Source: Cercospora beticola
Lineage: Eukaryota > Ascomycota > Dothideomycetes > Mycosphaerellales > Mycosphaerellaceae
Reading direction: 5' to 3'
DNA length: 64,000 bases
Assembly (NCBI RefSeq): GCF_033473495.1
Contig: NC_088940.1
Span: 124,001 to 188,000, forward strand
The translations under genes were made by a program, and so were the position numbers. Positions 1-11,977 of the stretch are shown one piece after another. How positions within the stretch are numbered: the stretch's first letter is position 1; each line of letters begins with the position of its first letter. The notes under the pieces are model-generated. The model was not told the DNA's origin. It did not search any database and was given only the letters and a program-made list of their open reading frames with translations.

Positions 1-331
1 ATAGCCGCCCGTCATCGCCATCCTGCTGACATACTGTTTCCATCACGACTGTTTGCCCAAAGGCAAGGCTGTTGCATCTGCAGAACCGCGCGTAAGACAA
101 ATTCTGCACCGTTGTCGGCGTGTCGAGCTCGCTTCTGTTAGCGACGACCGGACCACTTTCGCCCTTCATCGGCTCGCCAAAGACCAAGGGCACTGCTGCA
201 GCTGTCCAACGTGTCGCAAGACCTCAACGCTCGATGGCGATGTCGCCGAGCACGCAGGATTCGAGCTCTGGAAGAGAGCTTATGAATGCTCTGTCTGCGT
301 GCGTATTCACAACCTGCACGTCACTCACAGC

Positions 332-1218
332 ATGGGCATCTCTAACAGCCCACGAAGGCTTCATCTCAATGGCAAATTCTCAGACTTGACCATCACATGC
401 AACTACAAACAGTGGGCCGTGCACAAGGCTATCGTTTGTTCTCGCAGTGGCTTCTTTGACGGCGCATGTTCACATCAATTCCGCGAAGCCAACACTGGGG
501 TCATCGATTTGAGCGAAGATGATGAAGATGCAGTCGGGCAAATGATCCATTGTGAGCATTTCACGGTGCGCAAATCGTGCGTGAAAAGTATTGACAACGA
601 GCAGATTTGTATCATCTTGACTACTTGAACGAAGAGCCACAGCAGCGACCTGCCGAAATGTTTCGCCACCGAGCATACACCCATCGCAAAGCAACGCCGA
701 GCAAGATTGATTTCTCTCAAATCGAAGACCCTCTGCTTGCTCAAGCGGGCTTCTACGACAAACAAGATTCACCTTCACGCTCGCGAACGAATAGCATTTC
801 TGCAAAACAGCCGCCGACGACTGCGCATCGACCTGACACTCCACAACAAGGCAACCAGCACGACGATCAAGTAGGATATGCAGAAGATTACGACGACACC
901 GAGTCCGAATCGCATCTGGTGCTGCATACACAAGTGTACGCGTTGGGCGAGAAATACGACATTCCGTCACTGAAACAGCTTGCAAAGCAAAAGTTCGAAA
1001 TGGCAGCAGCGTGCTACTACGATGCTCCCGAGCTTGCGGAGGCGATCGAATTGGTCTATCAGTCAACAGTAGACACCGACAGAGGCCTACGAGACATTGT
1101 CCTGCAACTCTTCCGAAGACATCCTCAACTAGCAAACACACAAGACATCTATGCTGTGATAAAAGAGACGCCCGGCTTGGCACTTGACCTCTGGAAAGTC
1201 GAACGTGGCCTGCTGTGA
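332..1218 (+). CDS. BTB/POZ domain protein
   Basis: Two exons are inferred, 332-551 and 605-1218, joined across a 53-nt intron (donor GTGAGC, acceptor GAGCAG), giving about 277 aa. The join restores the classic BTB core ending in QMIHYLYHLDYLNE, which neither exon shows alone. The BTB fold starts near residue 15 (KFSDLTITC), continues through WAVHKAIVCSRSGFF and is followed by a helical part with LYALGEKYDIP-like sequence (VYALGEKYDIPSLKQLAKQKF). Fungal proteins of this kind are usually protein-protein adaptors, some of them Cullin-3 substrate receptors; no partner domain is visible here. The ATG at 332 is the first in-frame ATG before the domain; the open frame extends upstream without an ATG, so an additional 5' exon is possible. 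A low-complexity insert sits between residues 105 and 150. Confidence 0.8.
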
Positions 1219-3789
1219 CGCGAGCCAAGCGGTCGGTAACAGTGAGAAGTGAACGGAGTCTGCTTCATTGGATCCCAGGAGCATCACGAGGCACGAGCAA
1301 CAGGATCGCGTACAGCATTGCGTGGCGATGCATGTCAGATCAATGCGAATGACCTGTCACATTCGGCTCCCACGCCGATTTGGACCCGCAAAGACGCCTT
1401 ACCGAGATGCCTCGAGCATGGAAGCGACACGGCAGGCCACGGCAGCTAGCCGATGCGAACTACGGCGGCCTGCACAACAAGCGACGGTGGCTCGTAGCCT
1501 GCTGCAGTACACCCACAGGTTGCTACGGGCGACTGACTTCAAACAGCGTGACCACCGCCCGCTTGGCTCTGGACATGAGTGAAGCGGTCACGAGACGGAA
1601 TCCCTTTACGGAGTGCGGAGCCCTCAAACAGGACTGCTGGAGGCAAGAGGCAACTCATTCTAGCTTCAACTCGTCCTGTTCGAAGCACTCGTTGCCTCAA
1701 ACATCCCACGTCCACCTCAGCTGGACCTTCATGATCAGCCGAGATGAGAGCCGCCTCCTCGAAGCTCTTATGAAATTGCGAAACTACAAGTCTTCACCGG
1801 CGCCGTTACTCCCATGTACCAACGCGCAACAATTACGCACCCGAAAGTGGAAGTCTTGCGATGTATAACAAATATTGCTCGGGACATCGTGCGTCGAGAC
1901 TTCGGCTCGGATGTTACCAGTCAAGCAAGATGCTGCATGATCTACACATGCGTACACGCGATGGCAGCGTTTCAAGTCACGCATGCAAGAAGAGCCTCCC
2001 CATGTTTGCGATCCTTCTCGCGTGGCCGATTACCGAGGCCATTGCATAAAACGTGGGATGTCCATCCCATGATGGCTGACTCCGACATCATGTCTTCGCA
2101 TCATATTGCGGATAGAGGCATGGAAAGATCATGCGGCTGCCGCATGCTTCGAATCGAGGCAGATGCTTGCAGCGGGAGCCCGTGGGTCTGGAACCTATAA
2201 CAAAAAGCGATCGTCTACAGAAACAACGGACATGAACACCAAAGCATCACTTTCCATCATGCATCGATGTTGATCAGATAAACACGCCAAATTCTCGCCT
2301 TCGCATTGAACCCGAGCCCCACTCACTCACGCCTACCTTCTCGTTTCAGCTGATTCTCGTTTCATCTCCTCTTACACTGTACCTGCAGCTCTGTGTCACC
2401 AAGGGCAGAAATCGCAAAGCGTGTTTCATCTTCCTAAAACGGCAATTGCTTTACAGCACACGAACCTGCCTTCCAATTCTCAATCTCCTGAACACGAAAA
2501 CATCTTCTTGGCATTTACAACCCAATCTCCACTTCTCGAGCCACATTTCGAGAACGTGTAACATTGTACAACAAGATGAAGCAAGCGTGAAGAAAGTGGA
2601 CTCTCGATACGATGGTGCGATGATGAAGTACAATCTTGATTGATGAAAGCCACAGCAAAGAGTCGGCAGTAATCAATGCAAGTACCCAGGCCACCTTGCA
2701 AAACATCCAAGCAAGCGTATTGGAACACCTCGCCTACTTGCATATTCCATACTCCCAGATCCCATCCCGTAACCGTAACCTCGCCTACTTGCATCCCGTA
2801 CTCCATCCTCTCGCATCGCATCATACAAGGGAACCGCATATCTTAGTTCCACCCAACACAATGGTTCCCCACGATCCCACGCACGGTTTTCCCTGCCTGT
2901 AGTACACACAACGTGTTTCTATCTCCTCGGATCAGAAGGAGAACGAAAGACCGGAAGGAACACCGTAATCACTACTGTACTGCGCTATACTCTTCCGACG
3001 ACCATGTCTCACTTTACGAACAGCGAATAACGAATAATCTATGACGATTCAATGAGGGTCTGAGGGTCTGATTTGTCTCGTATGGTGTGCTGGTGGTTTT
3101 TGTGACTTGTTCACTTATCACTCGCTTCAGCCAAGCTGAGTTGAGGAAGCGATGATTAGTGATGAAAGTGCATCGTTGAGAGTGAGGGCTTCCTGCCGAG
3201 GAAGAGTGGTATTTATCTGAGGACTGTTATGGCTTTGATACAATTGAGACTGGGAAAATGCCAGTGTGTTATTCCAGCGTATCCCAGGCTGCAAGAATGT
3301 GAGATGACGTCGAATGCCGTAGAGGCAGCACAGTAAAGACGAGGTATCCTGGAGCAAGTCTTTTGATGCAGAAAAGGAACCAAGAACACCTCGTGGCAAA
3401 AGGTCGCAGTAACGATGCCAGAGATTTGTAATACGGCACGTACAGCTTGAGAGTTCTTCTTCAATACAACCAATGCTCATTCTACTTTTGTCTAAGAAGA
3501 GGAATGTACAACAACCTCAATCAGCAGACTGTGCCAACTATGAGACTCTGTCGATTTTCCCATCGTCCTGTCCGAATTGTTCCTCGCGCCGTATTCCAAT
3601 AATCGAGCAGTAGCAGCAGCAGAAATATTCAAATCTTCAATGTGCCTCCCTCCCATTCAAATAACCACAGTAGTCCGAACACCGGACGCCACGCCAAGTT
3701 GCTAGAGTAAAATACAAAGAGTGCTGTTTCGCCAGATGTCGTAATGTACAAGAACAAAATCCGAAAATGTGTATTAGTTGCGCCAGAAT
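1219..3789. other. Intergenic spacer without supportable gene
   Basis: About 2.6 kb lie between the BTB gene and the velvet-like gene. All reading frames are short, overlap each other on both strands and resemble no family I know. Pyrimidine-rich stretches occur around 2280-2530. A small imperfect direct repeat at 2728-2794 is listed separately. Confidence 0.6.
2728..2794. repeat. Short imperfect direct repeat, 51-bp spacing
   Basis: The 16-mer CCTCGCCTACTTGCAT occurs at 2728-2743 and again at 2779-2794, each followed by a similar tract containing ACTCC. It looks like a single local duplication in noncoding DNA. Confidence 0.75.
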
Positions 3790-4479
3790 TTATGATCTCC
3801 CGTGCTTGCGCGAGGTGCTAGTGCTGGTTCCTGTGCTGCGTCGCTCGACTTTGATGGTTTCACTGTCGGTTGCCAGGACTGTTGAGCCTCCAGATGATCC
3901 AGAGCCACCCATCTTGATAAGTGTGACTCGTAGTCGATATGATCCAGGTTGTCGGATGAGTAGTTGTGGAAATGTCAGGTAGCCGAGTGCGAGACGGCTA
4001 GGTTGGCTGCGTGCAAGGCTCTCCGCGATATCGTTGGAACACTCATGTACTGAGTCGAACATCTTTTGGCCGGTAAGGGTGCCGCATTCGACGGGTACTC
4101 GTCCGCCGCTTCTGGAGTCGGCGACGAGTGATACGACGCCCATGAGACGTGAAGTGTCCATGCCTTGGTACCTCGCAGCAACTTCTGGTGATGGACATTG
4201 CAAGCTGACCATGACGGATGTCTCAACCGTTTGCCCGAATATGATAGATCTGGATGGTTGTCCAATGACATCAAGCTCGAATGTAGGACCCTCCGACTTG
4301 GACGCTACTGACGCCTCCCGACGATGGCTGCTGGACTTTGAATCCGATGGCCGTCTTGACGAGCTGTGTTTTGATCGCTGTTTGTCGTCATCGCGTCGGC
4401 TGCTGCCTCGACTCTTGCTGTCGACAGCACGAGGCCCGCTTCCGTCGCGAAGGTACGACTTCTGATTGGAATCCGACAT
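3790..4479 (-). CDS. Divergent velvet-domain protein
   Basis: A single uninterrupted frame of 229 aa. Residues 1-63 are Ser/Arg/Lys-rich and probably disordered. Residues 65-195 resemble the velvet domain of fungal developmental regulators (VeA, VelB, VosA, VelC): FELDVIGQPSRS matches the opening beta strand with its Q-P-x-R signature, LMGVVSLV matches the central strand, and LGYLTFPQLLIRQPGSYRLR matches the conserved closing block (GYFxFPDLSVRxxGxYRL). The C-terminus is again Ser/Thr/Arg-rich. Velvet proteins bind DNA as dimers and couple light, development and secondary metabolism. The middle of the domain is divergent, so it may belong to a separate subfamily; I cannot assign it to one of the four classical members. 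A 5'UTR intron lies upstream. Confidence 0.7.
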   Translation of the reverse strand: MSDSNQKSYLRDGSGPRAVDSKSRGSSRRDDDKQRSKHSSSRRPSDSKSSSHRREASVASKSEGPTFELDVIGQPSRSIIFGQTVETSVMVSLQCPSPEVAARYQGMDTSRLMGVVSLVADSRSGGRVPVECGTLTGQKMFDSVHECSNDIAESLARSQPSRLALGYLTFPQLLIRQPGSYRLRVTLIKMGGSGSSGGSTVLATDSETIKVERRSTGTSTSTSRKHGRS

Positions 4480-4584
4480 GGTTGGTGGGTGGGTTGTGCA
4501 AAGAAAAGTCGCAGAGGGATGCTTGTTGACAGCGTTTCAAGTCGACACCGAGCAGTAGTAGAAGGGTTTGCAGCCAATAGTTGA

Positions 4585-4676
4585 CTAACACGATGTTAGC
4601 AAGGTTTTACTAGATGCGCCACGAGAGGGTTGAGGTCGCAGCGAACCCCTTCCTTGGGGAACCGGGAAGTACTCAC
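4585..4676 (-). other. Probable 5'UTR intron of the velvet-like gene
   Basis: On the minus strand there is a strong donor (AAC then GTGAGT at 4676), a perfect branch-point motif GCTAAC shortly before the end, and acceptor GTTAG at 4585. The 92-nt segment lies about 105 nt upstream of the ATG of the velvet-like gene. Confidence 0.6.
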
Positions 4677-4739
4677 GTTAGCTAGACCGTAGGGACTTTG
4701 AAACTCGCAGGACAGAATGGCGTCGATGGTTTTGCGGGA

Positions 4740-7700
4740 CGAAGGTGTGTTGCTGGAGGGTTTGGTAGGTTAGGCTAGAGTGGTTTAGAAGCTCTACCGG
4801 TCCGATGGGAGCTGAACCTTAAGAGTTATATATGACTTCACGGCACCCATCATCCCTCGGGACATCTCTTTGAATCTCAAATTAGCACCCTGTTCAATGC
4901 AATAACGGCATGCCGCGAATATCGTCATCCACCACTAGGGCCGAAGACATGAGAGGGAATTCCTCAAGACAAGGCTGTCTAAACGTCAGTCTTGCTCTTC
5001 TTGATACGCCAGCGCTACTCGAGGGCAGCCAACGATGCTGGATTCGGCGCCGCGCATGGATAGCACATTAGATCTAAGGGGACACTAGTAGACGCGGAGG
5101 CGATGTGGAGGCACGATGATCAGAAAGATGCTGGAGCAGGAACGGGCCCGATGATGGCCTGCAGTCGTGGACAAGCTGGAAGGCGCCGACGAGCATCCCG
5201 GGCGGGCTCAGACAAGAACTTGCGTTTGGTGGCCACCTAGCGGATCGGTCGATCATACGCAATCTGGGCAAGACGATGGAGCAATAGGACACGCTCAGGG
5301 CCAGATCGTACGCGTTTCCGAGGCCGTGGTCTTGGTGTACAAGGCCAGACAGGCCTGCACGACATCCCAGTCGGTCCGTCAAAGCGCGTCGAACACGGCA
5401 TGGTGTGCCCGTGCGGGAGACGCGCAGAGCGAACCCTCATTGCGTGTTGCTGATCTTTCTGCTGCCGGTTCGAGAGCCGACAGGAGTCTGAACGGTACGC
5501 GATGGCACGCCTCTTGCACGACCTCCCGCCCGAGCAGGTGGTACCATGTGCCTGTCCTGGTCATGCTGAGTGCTTGCCATGCGTATTCGAGGCTGCTGGA
5601 CACTTCAGACCGGCCGGGGCAACCGAGGAAGTCCGCGGTGAAGTCGTCCATCCCGTGGATGCGTGGGACACAGGAGCGAGGAGTGCTAGTGTGCCACACG
5701 GCCCATATACAGAAACTTGATGTTGCGCAGCGGCGCGCGGTACGCGGTCCCGCGGCAGCGCCTTTCCGATGCGCCTCTGTCAATCTGATGGTGTCCCCAG
5801 TCCAGATCCGTGGGCCTTCAATGCGCTTGGAGTGGGTCGCCGTTGCTGCAGTGCTCCGGGAGCGCTTCCACGACGTGTGATAGGTTTCGGTGCAGATATC
5901 CAGCCCGCCTGATGGCTGAATGAGGCAGTCGCATTGCCCCAATGCGACGTATCGCTCATCTCGCCAGATCTGACACGAGATCTTGGTACAGCGGCGGCAG
6001 TTTCCTCATCGCTGGGTCGGCATGAACGCTCGATTGCGTTACTGCGCCGCGCACATATTTTGTGACTGCTGGATGCCAAGAGGGGTGGTATCGATGCCGC
6101 AGTCGCCGTTTGTGCGTGTGGTGTGTCGTTGGATGAAGGTCGTCGACGACACTCTGGCGGAGGCTTCCGCAGACGGGCTCATCCTTGCCCACCCGCCGCT
6201 TCCCTGTCGACGCTCCGCCACGAGGTGTCCGGAAGAAAGAAGGCACGCCTCACACCACAGCCCGCCCGCATGAAGGTGCGACGTCCTCCATCCTCCATTC
6301 ATCATCTCTCGCCCGCAAGCGAACTACTCTCCTACTCGGTAGCGGCAATGCACCGCACGCGCCGACTTCCACGCACAACGTCGTACCAGACGCTGTGTGG
6401 CCACGGTGCGCTGCTTCCGATATGCAGGTACCAGAGGCAAAAGTGTCTCGCATGGCGTCGAGTGGCAGATTTGATGTGGTTGTCCTGCCACACCGTCACC
6501 ACAATTCCGCTTACGCGCATCAACCGGCGCCGTTGACACTGCTCGTGGCCCGCCCAACTCAGCACGATGGCGGCATCGGTGCGGCTTGCGAGGCTTTATT
6601 GAGCACGACTGCACAACTGTGTCACTTTTCGGGCCCTGCGATTACTGATCTTCTAGATTGAAGCTGCAGAGGCGGCGCATTTCGATCGAGCTCGCCGCGC
6701 AGCAGACGCTCATGTGTTCAATATACGACGACATGTCCTTTGTGACTACGGATCACCATCATCGCACACGCCCGGACGGGACAGATTCAGCATGGGAAGT
6801 GGGTGCTCCGCTGCGTGGGATGCTGCTTCCGTTCCTCTCTCTCCCATTCCAAATAGCCAATGCACAATTGGAACGGCAACTTTCGGCTAAGACTTGGCAT
6901 GGGCTCGATGTATTGCAGCCCGACCTTTCCCATGAATCCCCTGAGACCATTTCAAATGCATTCGGAGCCTCAACGGCATCGGCGACCATAGTTCGGGATG
7001 ACAAGTTGTGGTGAAGACACGGCTCGGATTGACATGATACAGGTCTCCATCAGCACCTCCTTGGCACCAGTGAGGCAGCGGAAGTCTTAGCAACATCGAC
7101 ATCACACGGGATCTTGAGAGACAAACCCCTCTCTCGTGCGTCTCTCGAAACGGCCTCAATATGCGCTCCAAGACCTCCAATTCGTCGACTGCCAGAAGTC
7201 CCTCATGCACCGGTGGCATTTTCAAGCTTGCAATGGCGTAAATGGTGCCCAAGCAGTATGCCTTCTGGCTTTCATGATCAGATGCTGCCTATTCTTGAGC
7301 GTACTCGATTGGACATGGAACAGAACATTAGTGACATGGTTCTTGACCGACACTTGGCTTTCTGCTACGAATGAACATATTCCTGGCTCTCCGGCGACCT
7401 CCTGAAACACAAGCGAGTGCAAAGGGAGTGAAAGTATTCCTGTTTGCAGAATCAGGTGGGAGTTACATGCCAGAAGCGATGCCTGTCTCCAATGTTCTCC
7501 TTCTTCCTACATGTTACAGCACTCGCAACATGCTTCAAGATGAACATCGAAAGAAATTTGGAACGGGATGCAGGCCAGGACTCACGGCTACCAAGGCTGA
7601 AGCTTCGACGGCCCTTTTTCCCTATGACGGCTTTCCTACGACACGATCTGCAGAAGCACAAGTCGAACTGTATACCCATCTTTGCTTCTGGCACTGCCTT

Positions 7701-8400
7701 CGTGCAATGGGCTTTTACTTGTTCAAGGGCAATCGAGTCTGTGGCATATCTCGCTTGATGTGGCCGTGTCTCTTGAGTTGCCTCGCTCAGAGGATGCGCC
7801 AGCCTCGAGCTTTCTAATTCTCCCCCACCTGCATACTCCGCGGCTCCCATCTGTTCAGATTTGTGGAGACAAGTCATCGAGGTTCCGGGCCATCTCAGAG
7901 CGACAATGCAAGTGCAATCTCGCCGTATCGTCAGCCTCGGCAGCGTGGATATCGTTGAAAACGCAGAGATGGTCGCTGGCCTACCAAGCTCTCTTCCTTG
8001 CGTCGCAATGTACATGCACTTGCCAGATTGCTCTGGGGATATTGGCTTCAATGCTCGACTCGGCAAGCTGCAAAGCGAAATCGCCCAAATCGCGACCGCG
8101 CCAATCTGACCTGGTAAGTGCCTTCAGTGGTCGTCATTGTGTCCAGATGGTACGCTCTAAAGGTTGTCAACTTGCGGTCGCGAATCACACGCCTCCGGTC
8201 ACGAGCGAGTGCGTCGACCACCACAGCTCGTTGTACTGCTTGCCGGTAGCGAAAGCGACCCACTTGGTGTGTGTGCGCAAGAATCAGCACTGCGCGCCGT
8301 ACAAGAACCAGAATCCGATTGCTGCGAGGAGGCAGTTGCCAGAGGTGGTGGTGCCACTCCTTCTCTGGTTCTTAGATACTTGCAGGCCGTTGGCGTCAAT
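4740..8400. other. Gene-poor region with overlapping unassigned ORFs
   Basis: GC-rich DNA with several long overlapping frames on both strands, the longest being 5167-5880 (+, 237 aa), 5379-5942 (-, 187 aa), 7452-8066 (-, 204 aa) and 7682-8590 (+, 302 aa). None shows a recognisable domain, signal peptide or consistent codon pattern, and opposite strands are about equally open, as expected from GC-rich noncoding sequence. On the minus strand near 8284-8330 a short hydrophobic stretch (LLAAIGFWFLYG) precedes a basic segment, but no complete gene can be assembled. Confidence 0.5.
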
Positions 8401-8747
8401 GTCTGAGCAGCTTTGTACAGGCTGTGCCTCCGGAGAGCAGCCTTCACGCATCTCTTCTCGACGGAATTTGATTGCTAAGGTTCCCATGATCTCTAGCCTC
8501 AACACTTCCGCTCAAATCAAATGTCTGAGCAACGATCACTCTTCTGGTGGCTCTTCTGGTTCATCGTCCTTGGCATTTTCACACTCATGACCTCGGCGGC
8601 GGCAGGATTGTTGGAGAAAGGCATCAAAATGAGAAGTTCTCTGAAAGACCGATCCTTGCCCGAGTCTGAATATCTGACACCTTGGCGCTTCTGAAAACGA
8701 AACGTCTCCGAGAGAGACGCCACTCAGCGTTGTTCTCTTCATTCAGC

Positions 8748-9149
8748 TTATCTTCCTTGTCGTCGGCATCTCCACATCTGTGTTATGTCTCGCATCTCGT
8801 CTGCATAAGCTTTAATGCCGGAAGCATTTTCCAAAGACTCTGACAATTCTTCGAAGGTCGCGCTCGATGCGCTACCGTCCTTGTAGCTCGGTATAGGAGG
8901 CGTAAGGTCTTGTATCTGCTTCGCAGCGTTATGCGGAGCAATAAAGAGGCTCGTAATAAAGCATCGCCACTGCTGGAAACTCACTTTAGGCATGTCCCGT
9001 CCATGCATACGACACAGAAAGGAAAGAAGGCAGTAGAAGCCGCAGTTCGATGTGTCCGAGGGCGACTGGTGCACGCTCGTCGTCACTCTACTAATGTGGA
9101 ACTCGGAGATGTCGGGCACTTCATTCTGCAGCTTGGACCGCACCAACAT
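8748..9149 (-). pseudogene. Cysteine-protease-like (Ulp1/C48-type?) C-terminal fragment
   Basis: A 133-aa frame embedded at the left end of the 96-bp array. Its first 20 residues (EVPDISEFHISRV) are themselves a copy of the array peptide. They are followed by SPSDTSNCGFYCLLSFLCRM, which resembles the nucleophile region of Ulp1/SENP (C48) proteases, where an N/D-C-G-x-Y/F motif carries the catalytic Cys. The catalytic His-Trp and Asp expected upstream are not visible in any frame, and the Gln sits two residues too far from the Cys, so this can only be a remnant or a chance resemblance. Some transposon families carry C48 domains, which would suit the surrounding remnants. Confidence in the family is low. 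Confidence 0.35.
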
Positions 9150-11524
9150 GTTATGCCCTCAGGGAAAGTACCTTTTTGGAGAAAGGTGCCAGAGACAGTT
9201 TTCTCTCGAAAGAGGTTTCCTGTATCGATTCTCCGTATCTGCTCCATCATCGCCTTTGAGACGGAACGATCTCCAGAGAGAGGCACGCCGCTCAGGATTT
9301 CCTTGCATCTATCGTCCTTAGCGGCTCCACTATCAGCATCTCCAAACAAGCATGGAGTGAGAACCGGCGCCAAAGATAAGTTCTTCCGAATGTTTCCTTG
9401 CCTCAATCTCCTGATCTGTCCCCTTGATGCCTCTGGAACGACACACTCTTTGGAGAGGAACGCCGCTCGATTGGTCTCTGGACAATTGTTCACGTCGCTA
9501 CTGCCTGCAGCCATCGCGTGCATGCCAGTCGCTGCCGAGCTCCGGGTACCCACCGCCATTGAGGCCACGATCTGTCTCGTCGTATTCGACACGTTCCTGT
9601 TCGATTGTGTTCTTCACCTCTTTCAGTTGGATGCCCCATTGATCTGGGCTGAATGCACTGTGAATGTGCCTGCCCTCTGGAACGACGCGATTGCAGGAAA
9701 GGAATCGCCACCCAGCGCGCTCTCTGAACCTACGATCACATTCCCGTTGCCTGCATCTACATTAGCAGTGCCTTTGGAACGGAGTGGTTGCTGGAGGAAC
9801 ATGCCGCTCGGCGCACCTGCTCAACGGAGTTCCACCTACTCATGGCCTATGTCCTCATCGTCAGCGGCTCGGAAACGGCACAATTACTAGAGAGACACGC
9901 CGCCCGGCATGCTCTCACAACAAATACGAAACCCCTCGTCGCCTGAATTCCTTCACCACCAGCGCCTCCGAGACGAGAAGATTCCCAGAGAGACTCGTAC
10001 TTCGAGTACCTCTAATGCGGCATGATCCTTTGGAGCGAACTGCCAGAGATTGCCCTCTCTCAACTCTTTTTAGTCCTCAGTTCTGCAGATCTGTTACTCT
10101 ACCGCCTGTGACAAGATGGAAATTCCTAGAGATACCGGAGGACAGCATGGATGAATATGTCTTCTGTGCAGATGTGATGGAAGGTCGCCCAAAAGGAACA
10201 CCAGCGTCATCTGTATCACTGGAATTGTCGTGCAGGACAGGCACCTTGATTGGCACGGAAAATACAGAAGAATGCAGAGGCGTCGAATCTGAGCCTTCGT
10301 TGTTAATATCGTCCACCTCGAAAACATCATCTTCCAGAGCAGTCTCCGTTTCTGCAGGGATCGATCCAGGCGTCGAGGAGCACTCGCTGAGATGTGTGTC
10401 GAAACGAACTGGCGCCAGATGGAGTGAGAATTGTGCGACTCAACTGGAAACGGAGAGCATGAAGAATCGTGATGTCACCGAGGGAAGATTCAGCACAGAT
10501 GGTATCCAGGGTTCTCGCAGACATCACAACCACTCTGCCATCCTCCGAATTTCCGCTTTCAATGCCTCCATGACGATATGATCGCTGGAGCGAGTCACTA
10601 CAAGCCGACCTCTCTGAAAGACTCTCCATAATTCTATCTGCCAGGTCTGCCCTCTTAGTGTCTCTGGAGAGTCGGAAATCCCCAGAGGCATGGACATTCA
10701 GCCTTGTCTCTCCATCTATGTCAACTCTAACCGCTCTTGAGAGAGCGACCTGGGGCACTTTCGAGACTATGCAATTCCAGGAGCGAGTCGCCAGGAATCG
10801 CCATCTCTCACTCGCTCTCTATCATGAGATCTGCTATATCTTTCTCTCGAGCGCCTCTGACGAGGCGAATATTGCTGGAGACAGGTAACATTCAACGCTG
10901 CTTCTCGATCTATGTACACTCCACAGCACTTGGGAACGCGACCATGAGCGACTCCGAAATGATACAGATCTTGGAGAGACTCGACTGGAATCGATTCTCT
11001 CAAGATTTCCTGTTGGGTGATGCGCTATGTTTTTATCTCTGGTGCCTCCCAGAGTACGAAATTGTTCGAGATACATGCCGCTCAGCGTGCTGTCTGAACC
11101 GAATTGTAGCTGTTCATTCTCAGTATCTCCACTCCTAGCACCTCTGAGGAAGTCCGGAACGCCAGAAACACAAAAGTTAACAACAAATGAGCATGGAAAC
11201 CCTCTCCTTACTTCTTCATTTTGAGCGGCAAGTTGAAGTTCGTATTCCCGATTCTGAATTCTTGCCCGTTGCTAGACTCATCGGATTTGTTGGCCCAGCA
11301 CCTCCAAAAAGTCCAGATTTCCGGAGGCATCCCCTGCTCAGCGTCCTCTCCGAGCCCAAGTTTGCCTCCTGACTCTTAGCATCAACATATTCAGCACCTC
11401 CGAACCATCCCGAAGCGCAGAGAAATACAGAAAGCGTGCAAGAATTGAACGTAAAGGTCCATTTCCTTACTATAGAGGCCTATCTTACTTGTTCAAAATG
11501 AGAGACAACTGAAGTTCTCCTTCT

Positions 11525-11977
11525 TCACCTCTGAAACATAATGTGGTGCTTGTTGAGGCGAGCAGTCTCCTCAGCGAGGGCCTTCTGAGCAGCACGATCA
11601 GCCTCGATCTGCTCGGGAGTTTTGGTGCAGAGAGTTGCGATGTGGCCTTGTTGGCCGCAGTTGCGGCACGTGACGAGTGGGCACAGGGCCTTGACGTGAA
11701 GTGGAGAATCGCAAACATTGCATTTTTTGGCTCGCGGCTTCTTGTTTGGTTGATTGTCGTTTGATTTTGGAGGATCCCTCTTACGCCTTCCAGCTGAGCC
11801 ATACTGGTTGAGGTGCTGTGATTGGCTCTCGGTGAGGAGACTGCTCGCCTCAACATCATCAGAAGACTCAATTTTGATGATGTTGAGGCAGTGTCTCCGA
11901 TGAGTCGATATTTCTGGAGAAGAATGCGATTCTACATTGCTTCCTAACCGGCTTCCACCTCTTTGTGCCCGATGTAT
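11525..11977 (-). pseudogene. CCHC zinc-knuckle protein fragment inside the repeat array
   Basis: An open minus-strand frame without an internal ATG, bounded upstream by a stop at 11978-11980 and ending with TGA at 11525. Its C-terminal half is clearly protein-like: a basic linker (KKPRAKK), then CNVCDSPLHVKALCP and TCRNCGQQGHIATLC, a zinc knuckle preceded by a second Cys/His cluster, then an Ala/Glu-rich helix to the end. CCHC knuckles bind RNA or single-stranded DNA and occur in retroelement Gag proteins and in cellular RNA-processing factors. It interrupts the 96-bp repeats, which resume on both sides. The frame could be the last exon of a longer spliced gene, since CAGAG/GTGAAG at its end could also be a donor. 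I treat it as a remnant because no start or partner exon is evident. Confidence 0.5.

Noticed and set aside
5379..5942. 187-aa minus-strand frame, considered as a membrane receptor exon
   Set aside because: No hydrophobic helices or family motifs, and the opposite strand is equally open.
7452..8066. 204-aa minus-strand frame next to the repeat array
   Set aside because: Composition is irregular, no motif is visible, and several + strand frames overlap it.
8910..9890. 326-aa + strand frame across the repeat array (also 9784-10581, 265 aa)
   Set aside because: It covers several 96-bp units but has no domain, and the frame is lost between units because spacings are not multiples of three; treated as part of the repeat.
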